From Macrostomum hystrix (Eukaryota; Platyhelminthes; Macrostomidae), in assembly GCA_950097015.1 (NCBI GenBank), contig CATNEN010000038.1:24155001-24219000 (forward strand): a stretch of DNA of 64,000 nt, read 5' to 3'. Of the stretch, positions 55,798 to 64,000 are shown in pieces. Made by a program: the position numbers and the translations under genes. Positions within the stretch are counted from its first letter, which is position 1, and the number at the start of each line of letters is the position of its first letter. The notes beneath the pieces are model-generated. The model searched no databases, was not told the origin of the DNA, and was given only the letters and a program-made list of their open reading frames with translations.

Positions 55798-58520
55798 GAC
55801 GATTCTTATTGAATTCGACGAATCAAGAATTTGACGATTCTTATTGAATTCGACGAATCAAGAATTTGACGATTCTTATTGAATTCGACGAATCAAGAAT
55901 TTGACGATTCTTATTGAATTCGACGAATCAAGAATTTGACGATTCTTATTGAATTCGACGAATCAAGAATTTGACGATTCTTATTGAATTCGACGAATCA
56001 AGAATTTGACGATTCTTATTGAATTCGACGAATCAAGAATTTGACGATTCTTATTGAATTCGACGAATCAAGAATTTGACGATTCTTATTGAATTCGACG
56101 AATCAAGAATTTGACGATTCTTATTGAATTCGACGAATCAAGAATTTGACGATTCTTATTGAATTCGACGAATCAAGAATTTGACGATTCTTATTGAATT
56201 CGACGAATCAAGAATTTGACGATTCTTATTGAATTCGACGAATCAAGAATTTGACGATTCTTATTGAATTCGACGAATCAAGAATTTGACGATTCTTATT
56301 GATTAGACGAATCTAGAAATCGACGATTCTTATTGAACTCGACGAATCCAGAAATCCACGATTCTTATTGAACTCGACGAATCCAGAAATCCACGATTCG
56401 TATTGAATTCGACGAATCAAGAATTTGACGATTCTTATTGAATTCGACGAATCAAGAATTTGACGATTCTTATTGATTAGACGAATCTAGAAATCGACGA
56501 TTCTTATTGAACTCGACGAATCCAGAAATCCACGATTCTTATTGAACTCGACGAATCCAGAAATCCACGATTCGTATTGAATTCGACGAATCAAGAAATC
56601 CACGATTCTTATGGAATTCGACGAATCAAGAATTTGACGATTCTTATTGAATTCGACGAATCAAGAATTTGACGATTCTTATTGAATTCGACGAATCAAG
56701 AATTTGACGATTCTTATTGAATTCGACGAATCAAGAATTTGACGATTCTTATTGAATTCGACGAATCAAGAATTTGACGATTCTTATTGATTTCGACGAA
56801 TCAAGAATTTGATGATTCTTATTGATTTCGACGAATCAAGAATTTGACGATTCTTATTGAATTCGATGAATCAAGAATTTGACGATTCTTATTGAATTCG
56901 ACGAATCAAGAAATCGACGATTCTTATTGAATTCGACGAATCAAGAAATCCACGATTCTTATTGAATTCGATGAATCAAGAAATCCACGATTCTTATTGA
57001 ATTCGATGAATCAAGAAATCCACGATTCTTATTGAATTCGACGAATCATGAATTTGACGATTCTTATTGAATTCGACGAATCAAGAATTTGACGATTCTT
57101 ATTGAATTCGACGAATTAAGAATTTGACGATTCTTATTGATTTCGACGAATCAAGAATTTGACGATTCTTATTGAATTCGATGAATCAAGAATTTGACGA
57201 TTCTTATTGAATTCGACGAATCAAGAATTTGACGATTCTTATTGAATTCGACGAATCAAGAATTTGACGATTCTTATTGATTTCGACGAATCAAGAATTT
57301 GACGATTCTTATTGAATTCGATGAATCAAGAATTTGACGATTCTTATTGAATTCGACGAATCAAGAAATCGACGATTCTTATTGAATTCGACGAATCAAG
57401 AATTTGACGATTCTTATTGAATTCGACGAATCAAGAAATCGACGATTCTTATTGAATTCGACGAATCCAGAAATCCACGATTCTTATTGAATTCGACGAA
57501 TCAAGAAATCCACGATTCTTATTGAATTCGACGAATTAAGAATTTGACGATTCTTATTGATTTCGACGAATCAAGAATTTGACGATTCTTATTGAATTCG
57601 ATGAATCAAGAATTTGACGATTCTTATTGAATTCGACGAATCAAGAATTTGACGATTCTTATTGAATTCGACGAATCAAGAATTTGACGATTCTTATTGA
57701 TTTCGACGAATCAAGAATTTGACGATTCTTATTGAATTCGATGAATCAAGAATTTGACGATTCTTATTGAATTCGACGAATCAAGAAATCGACGATTCTT
57801 ATTGAATTCGACGAATCAAGAATTTGACGATTCTTATTGAATTCGACGAATCAAGAAATCGACGATTCTTATTGAATTCGACGAATCAAGAAATCCACGA
57901 TTCTTATTGAATTCGACGAATCAAGAAATCCACGATTCTTATTGAATTCGATGAATCAAGAAATCCACGATTCTTATGGAATTCGACGAATCAAGAATTT
58001 GACGATTCTTGTTGAATTCGACGAATCAAGAATTTGACGATTCTTATTGATTTCGACGAATCAAGAATTTGACGATTCTTATTGAATTCGATGAATCAAG
58101 AATTTGACGATTCTTATTGAATTCGACGAATCAAGAATTTGACGATTCTTATTGAATTCGACGAATCAAGAATTTGACGATTCTTATTGATTTCGACGAA
58201 TCAAGAATTTGACGATTCTTATTGAATTCGATGAATCAAGAATTTGACGATTCTTATTGAATTCGACGAATCAAGAATTTGACGATTCTTATTGAATTCG
58301 ACGAATCAAGAATTTGACGATTCTTATTGAATTCGACGAATCAAGAATTTGACGATTCTTATTGAATTCGACGAATCAAGAAATCCACGATTCTTATTGA
58401 ATTCGACGAATCAAGAAATCCACGATTCTTATTGAATTCGATGAATCAAGAAATCCACGATTCTTATGGAATTCGACGAATCAAGAATTTGACGATTCTT
58501 GTTGAATTCGACGAATCAAT
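55798..58520. repeat. 35-bp minisatellite with internal dyad, largest array in window
   Basis: About 78 copies of a 35-bp unit (ATTGAATTCGACGAATCAAG then AATTTGACGATTCTT). Each unit contains TTGAATTCGACGAATCAA, which can fold as an 8-bp stem (TTGATTCG/CGAATCAA with one bulged A and a one-base loop). The first 14 copies are identical; later ones alternate AATTTGACG with AAATCCACG or AAATCGACG. Blocks of about 420 bp repeat (57080-57500, 57530-57950). Confidence 0.97.
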
Positions 58521-59199
58521 ATGAATGAATAAAACGATGATTCTTATTTTAATCCACGATATTTTTAATTCGACGAATCAATAAATTCAACATTTTTACT
58601 GAAAGCATTTTGTTTATGAATGTTTTTTGACCTGAAGTACATAAGAAACTTTTTAGTATGTTTATTTATTTTTTAGTTTTCCTTCTTTGTTAAGAAAATA
58701 AAGAAAAAAATAAAATGAAAAACTTTGTGCCGATGTAGCTGTCAATCATAATAGTTCCTTACAGCATGCTTTTCACCAATCAATCGAAGTGTATTATGAA
58801 ATTTTCAAAGGAATTTCAAAGTAGAAGCAATATGAGTTTTTTTACAGAAAATTATTGTAAGCATTAGCCAAAGCAAATATTGGTCATAAGCATTACTGAT
58901 TTGTATCATTCTACAACTGGTTATTTCATAGATCTAGACCTACACAGATCTATTTATCATCATCTACTCACAGTAGTACATAAGAGCATAATACGGAAAA
59001 AAAGAAAGAATATAAAATGTAAAACACAGGAATGTTAAATTGTAACTTTTAATGTGCTGGGGTAGGTAAACTTGCATATTCGCAAAAAGCACACATTATA
59101 TAAGCACTGAATAGTTTGGAATGTCTGTCGTAAAAAAACTAATATTTACACGATTAATTTAATAACCTATTGATGGCTGCGTGGAATGTTTGCGTGGCC

Positions 59200-59885
59200 G
59201 CGTCGACGACTCATGAAATTAACGACTGAAGAAATTAACGATTCAAGAAATAAACGACTTAAGAAACCGACGCTTTAAGACATCGAAGATTCTGGAAAAA
59301 TCGACGACTCAAGAAATCGACGACTCACGCAATCGACGACTCAAGAAATCTACGACTCAAGAAATCTACGACTCAAGAAATCTACGATTTAAGAAATCGA
59401 CGACTCTAAAAATAAACGATTCAAGAAATCGACAACTTAAGAAATCGACGATTTAAGAAATCGAAAATTCAGCAAAATGGACGACTCAAGAAATCGGCAA
59501 TATAGAGAAATTGACGACTCAAGAAATCAACAACTTAAGAAATGCCGACTCAAGAAATCGAGGATTCAAGAAATCGATGACTAAAGAAATGGACGCTTTA
59601 GAAAAATCGACGACTCAAGAAATCGAAAATTCAGCAAAAATCGACGACTCAAGAATGCGAAAATTCAGCAAATCGACGACTCAAGAAATCGAAAATTCAG
59701 CAAAAATCGACGACTCAAGAATGCGAAAATTCAGCAAAAATCGACGACTCAAGAATGCGAAGACTTAATAAATCGACGATTAAAAAAATCGACGACTCAA
59801 GAAATCGACGACTCAAGGACGACTCAAAAATTCGACGACTCAAGAAATTGACGCTTTAGATAAAGCTAGGATTCAGCAAAACGAC
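59200..59885. repeat. degenerate GACGACTCAAGAAATC array
   Basis: About 40 diverged units of about 16 bp (CGACGACTCAAGAAAT, CGAAAATTCAGCAAAAAT). It is similar to half of the 35-bp unit 700 bp upstream (GACGAATCAAGAAATC), so probably an older relative of that array. Confidence 0.85.
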
Positions 59886-60114
59886 GACTTACTAATGGTC
59901 CGAAAAGAACACGATGTGATTAAAATAGTAGGCAATGATTTGTCGTTGAGATGAGCTGCACAACACAACACGCTAACAATCATAATGGGTCACATTGTCG
60001 AGAGGGGCAGTTAAAACAGCCAGCATTGCAGGACACTTGCAAACGTAATTAGTTTACCAAACTAGACGATAAGCACTCATTTATCATCATAATTACTTAC
60101 CTTAGAAAAACCCA

Positions 60115-60955
60115 CTTAAAATCCAATAATCTACTATCTCAAGTTAATAAAATCCCATAATCTACTATCTCAAGTTAATAAAATCCCATAATCTACCACC
60201 TCAAGCTAATAAAATCCCGTAATCAACTATCTCAAGTTAATAAAATCCCATAATCTACTATCTCAAGTTAATAAAATCCCATAATCTACTATCTCAAGTT
60301 AATAAAATCCCATAATATACTATCTCAAGTTAATAAAATCCCATAATCTACCATCTCAAGCTAATAAAATCCCATAATCTACCATCTCAAGCTAATAAAA
60401 TCCCATAATCTACTATTTCAAGTTAATAAAATCCCATAATCTACCATTTCAAGCTAATAAAATCCCATAATCTACTACCTCAAGTTAATAAAATCCCATA
60501 ATCTACTATCTCAAGTTAATAATATCCCATAATCTACTATCTCAAGCTAATAAAATCCCATAATCTACTATCTCAAGTTAATAAAATCTCATAATCTACC
60601 ATCTCAAGCTAATAAAATCCCATAATCTACCATCTCAAGCTAATAAAATCCCATAATCTACTATCTCAAGTTAATAAAATCCCATAATCTACCATCTCAA
60701 GCTAATAAAATCCCATAATCTACTATCTCAAGTTAATAATATCCCATAATCTACCATCTCAAGCTAATAATATCCCATAATCTACTATCTCAAGCTAATA
60801 AAATCCCATAATCTACTATCTCAAGTTAATAAAATCTCATAATCTACTATCTCAGGCTAAAAAACTCCCATAATCTACTATCTCAAGTTAATAAAATCCC
60901 ATAATCGACCATCTCAAACTAATAAAATCCCATAATCGACTATCTCAAGTTTAGA
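60115..60955. repeat. 31-bp minisatellite
   Basis: About 27 copies of a unit with core ATCTACTATCTCAAGTTAAT then AAAATCCCATA. GTT/GCT and TAT/CAT variants are interspersed. It lies just past the 3' end of the Ig gene. Confidence 0.95.
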
Positions 60956-61088
60956 CAAGTTGTTAGAAATGATTTAGAATATTTTCTCGTCTACACAGAG
61001 CGGGTGGCCATTTTGGCTTTCTAAATGAAAGCATAAAAAATACGGGACAATGTCGCAAAAAAATGTTGGGATCACGCAAATTTAGCAG

Positions 61089-64000
61089 CTAGCAAGCCAG
61101 AGCGGATGGTCCCAAACCTAGCAGCAGCAGCAGCAGCAGCAGAAGAGAAGGCAATATCGAGGTCAGGCCGGCGCGAGCTGAGGGCAAAGACCCTGAACAG
61201 ATGGCATTTCCGGTGCGGCCGGGAACGGGCGAGTCTGAGCCTGTCACAATGTGGCAGGGTATGAAGGGGACTAAGTTACTGATCATAACAACTAATTTCA
61301 TAATGAATACAACTGGCTACCTGACATGCAAGCTAGGTCGAAAATATCGATTTTAGGTAAAAAATATCCCCACCCATATTTATCAAATCTTACCCATGTC
61401 TTTACCGAATCTCACCCCTCGTCAATATCAAATCTCAGCACAGTCATTATCAAATCTCACCCCTGCCATTATCAAATCTCACCCCTGTCATTATCAAATC
61501 TCACCTCTGTCATGATCAACCTCTCCCCTGTCATTATCAAATCTCACCCCGTGTCAGTATCAAATCTCACCCCTGTCATTATCAAATCTCACCCCGTGTC
61601 ATTATCAAATCTCACCCCATGACAGTATCAAATCTCGTCCCCTGTCATTATCAAATCTCGTCCCCTGTCATTATCAAATCTCACCCCTGTCATTATCAAA
61701 TCTCGTCCCCTGTCATTATCAAATCTCGTCCCCTGTCATTATCAAATCTCACCCCTGTCATTATCAAATCTCACCTCTGTCATGATCAACCTCACCCCTG
61801 TCATTATCAAATCTTACCCCATGACAGTATCAAATCTCACCTCTGTCATGATCAACCTCACCCCTGTCATTATCAAATCTCACCCCTGTCATTATCAAAT
61901 CTCACCCCTGTCATTATCAAATCTTACCCCATGACAGTATCAAATCTCACCCCTGCCATTATCAAATTTCGTCCCCTGTCATTATCAAATCTCACCCCTT
62001 TCATTATCAAATCTCACCTCTGTCATGATCAACCTCACCCCTGTCATTATCAAATCTCACCCCTGCCATTATCAAATCTCGTCCCCTGTCATTATCAAAT
62101 CTCACCCCTGCCATTATCAAATCTCGTCCCCTGTCATTATCAAATCTCACCCCTTTCATTATCAAATCTCACCTCTGTCATGATCAACCTCACCCCTATC
62201 ATTATCAAATCTCACCCCTGCCATTATCAAATCTCGTCCCCTGTCATTATCAAATCTCACCCCTTTCATTATCAAATCTCACCCCTGTCATTATCAAATC
62301 TTACCCCATGACAGTATCAAATCTCACCCCTGCCATTATCAAATCTCGTCCCCTGTCATTATCAAATCTCACCCCTGCCATTATCAAATCTCGTCCCCTG
62401 TCATTATCAAATCTCACCCCTGTCATTATCAAATCTCACCTCTGTCATGATCAACCTCACCCCTGTCATTATCAAATCTTACCCCGTGTCAGTATCAAAT
62501 CTCTCCCCTGTCATTATCAAAACTCACCCTGTCATTATCAAATCTCACCCCTGTCATTATCAAATCTCACCTCTGTCATTATCAAATCTCAGCCCTGTCA
62601 TTATCAAATCTCACCTCTGTCATGATCAACCTCACCCCTGTCATTATCAAACCCCACCAAATGTCCATGTCAAATCTCCTGCACGCATTCTACCCGAACT
62701 CACTGGTTACTTGAATTGTGGCACTGCCAATGCCGTCTTTCACAGAATTCCTAGCTGTGCAAGTGTAGGAACCCAGATGGCTAGAACGGAAGGGATAGAT
62801 GAACACGGACAAGTAGACTGTTGAATCAGCGCCGAGCATGTAGAATAAGCGAACTCTGAAATTAGTAAGTAAGTAACTAATTAAAAATTATTTTTATCAC
62901 CTTGTCTGTTATCGCTACTATTCAATATCTTGTCACTTAACACCGTGATTTTTTGCTGCTTAATAGACTACTTTAAGTAGCAAGAATAAGAATTTTTCAA
63001 TTAAAACGGTTTTACGGCTATTAATTCAAATTTCATCGAGAATCAAACTGTGTCAGTTTTATTTGTATTTGTTACCTTAAAAAAGTCGTTACCTATCCCC
63101 CGCAATTTTTTTTCAAATCATACTAGAATAAATTAAATAACCTCAATGTAATTTATCATCTATAAAGACATTCTAATTTTAATTAAGATGTTGTAAAAAA
63201 GTTTTTAAAAACGTTACTTTTTGTTATCTCGTTACTTTTTTATATCGTTAATTTTTCAAATGTATCGTTAATCACCCGTTAACTCCGTGCTGGAGAGTTT
63301 CGCCGCCTTTAGTGATCGAGATTGCGCCCTCAGCCGGCACAGGATTGGCTTCAATCTCGCATAGCAACTCGAGGGTGCAGCCGTACTTTTGACTGGCGGT
63401 TAAACCGTTCTCAAAGCGCACGGAGGGCCTGAAATTGACGCTAAGCCGAACTGGCCACTGGCTGGAGCCAATCTTGTTGATGGCGTTACAGATGTACGTG
63501 CCCCGATCCGAAGCCTGCGGTGGGTTTTGCGATTATGCCCATTTTTTAGGCGATACACTTCAGAATAGATAGGATTGAAAATACCCGACATTTGAATTTA
63601 CTGATTAAATTCAGAATTATATTAATATAAGCTGCACACACGAGACAGAGTGCACACTGCCTGACGATGAAAAATATCATTGCAGATGTACACACCTGTT
63701 CAAGCGTGTCTGTGTGCTCAGGGATTAACAAAATGAGTAGAAATGCCGACGCAAATATATCCTACAAAAATGTATGATCTCAAATCTGCACCTGTACAGA
63801 TGAGAACACAATCTCTTCGCCTTCAACCTGACGACCGTAGTCGCGAATAACCGAGCTACTGCCAGCTGACCGCATCCAGTACAGCCGCGGAGTTGGCACC
63901 CCGGCGGCGCTGCACCTCAGCGTGATCGTGTCGCCGACGCTGGCCGCGGTTTCAAAAGAGGTGCTCTGGATTTGAAAGCGCGGCAATTCGTAGACGACAA
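61089..64000 (-). CDS. lachesin/IgLON-like GPI-anchored Ig cell-adhesion protein (3' part)
   Basis: Partial: continues off the right edge. Exons 64000-63792, 63514-63276, 62855-62704 and 61240-61089 (TAG), phases 0, 2 and 1. Seen: the end of an Ig linker (VVYELPRFQIQS), an Ig domain with Cys in TLRCSAAGVPTPRLYW and in DRGTYICNAINK, a second with LELLCEIEANPVP and SYTCTARNSV, and a hydrophobic C-terminus with a run of Leu after Pro-Ser, ending ALAC: a GPI-attachment signal. Family knowledge: three-Ig lachesin/IgLON proteins are GPI-anchored surface adhesion molecules of neurons and epithelia. The two domains seen are the second and third; the first is off the window. In the last domain the usual WY before the strand is FY and the middle is short. 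The donor after 63276 is GTGATT, weaker than the others. Intron 3 carries a 22-bp array, intron 1 a SINE body. Confidence 0.85.
61370..62660. repeat. 22-bp minisatellite in the last intron of the Ig gene
   Basis: About 58 units of CCTGTCATTATCAAATCTCACC with length variants (CGTCCCCTGTC, CATGATCAACCTCACC, CATGACAGTATC). Blocks of about 180 bp recur (61970-62150, 62110-62290). It fills most of the intron 61241-62703. Confidence 0.96.
63190..63292. mobile_element. GTAACG/TTAACG-rich transposon-like fragment
   Basis: AACGTTACTTTTTGTTATCTCGTTACTTTTTT-like sequence (63211-63243) and TCGTTAATCACCCGTTAACTC resemble the ends of the block at 4345-4800. On the minus strand it begins CAGCACGGAGTTAACGGGTG inside the coding end of the Ig exon. 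Ends not resolved. Confidence 0.3.
63640..63745 (+). mobile_element. SINE-like element, copy 3 (body) in Ig-gene intron
   Basis: GTGCACACTGCCTGACGATG near 63649, then GCAGATGTACACACCTGTTC and GTGTGCTCAGGG, matching copies 1 and 2. It sits in the 277-bp intron 63515-63791, opposite in strand to the gene. Confidence 0.55.

Larger units (their letters stand above)
58521..61088. other. intergenic region between the one-TM gene and the Ig gene
   Basis: AT-rich unique sequence at 58560-59190 and 59890-60110, and arrays at 59200-59885 and 60115-60955. No supported gene. Confidence 0.5.

Overview
The window is nuclear DNA from an animal. Genes are split by GT-AG introns, several exons are bounded by consensus splice sites with matching phases, and AATAAA signals follow several stop codons. 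The gene content (an NPF-type RxRF-amide neuropeptide precursor, a lachesin/IgLON-like Ig cell-adhesion gene, a cytochrome-b5 front-end fatty acid desaturase) fits a bilaterian invertebrate. The NPF favours a protostome, perhaps a lophotrochozoan, but the species cannot be fixed from this sequence. There is no operon-like organisation and nothing bacterial.

The dominant feature is tandem repetition. By my count of spans about 30 of the 64 kb lie in more than 35 separate minisatellite arrays, with units of about 14-70 bp. Nearly every array has its own unit sequence. They fill introns and intergenic DNA but stop at exon edges. Long reading frames inside them are artefacts of periods divisible by three or of stop-free units.

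Layout, left to right. 1-3469 (+): last exon of an unidentified gene behind a 24-bp array. 5618-6457 (+): intronless four-pass membrane protein, followed by a 30-bp array. 8159-10464 (-): three-exon gene of unknown function. 11203-17401 (+) and 18656-25595 (+): two tandem paralogues of an unrecognised family (292 and 658 aa in my models) sharing four intron positions and phases. 26491-27117 (-): single-pass protein with a poly-Cys tract. 28323-30093 (+): two orphan exons. 30818-36050 (-): 521-aa protein made of four copies of one domain. 39018-42712 (-): six-exon front-end desaturase. 46760-48542 (-): NPF precursor with the classical intron inside the C-terminal Arg codon. 51982-52616 (+): two-exon, two-TM protein whose whole intron is a minisatellite. 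55194-55523 (+): one-TM protein. 61089-64000 (-): 3' part of a lachesin-like gene ending in a GPI signal.

The genes do not form one pathway. What they share is the process acting on their introns. All five introns of the first paralogue carry arrays, homologous introns of the two paralogues carry unrelated arrays, and some arrays run into the splice sites. A tRNA-derived SINE-like family (three related bodies, several tRNA-like heads) and GTAACG-rich non-autonomous DNA-transposon-like sequence are also present. All gene models are hand-built from splice signals, phase and protein plausibility; none was tested against RNA or a database.
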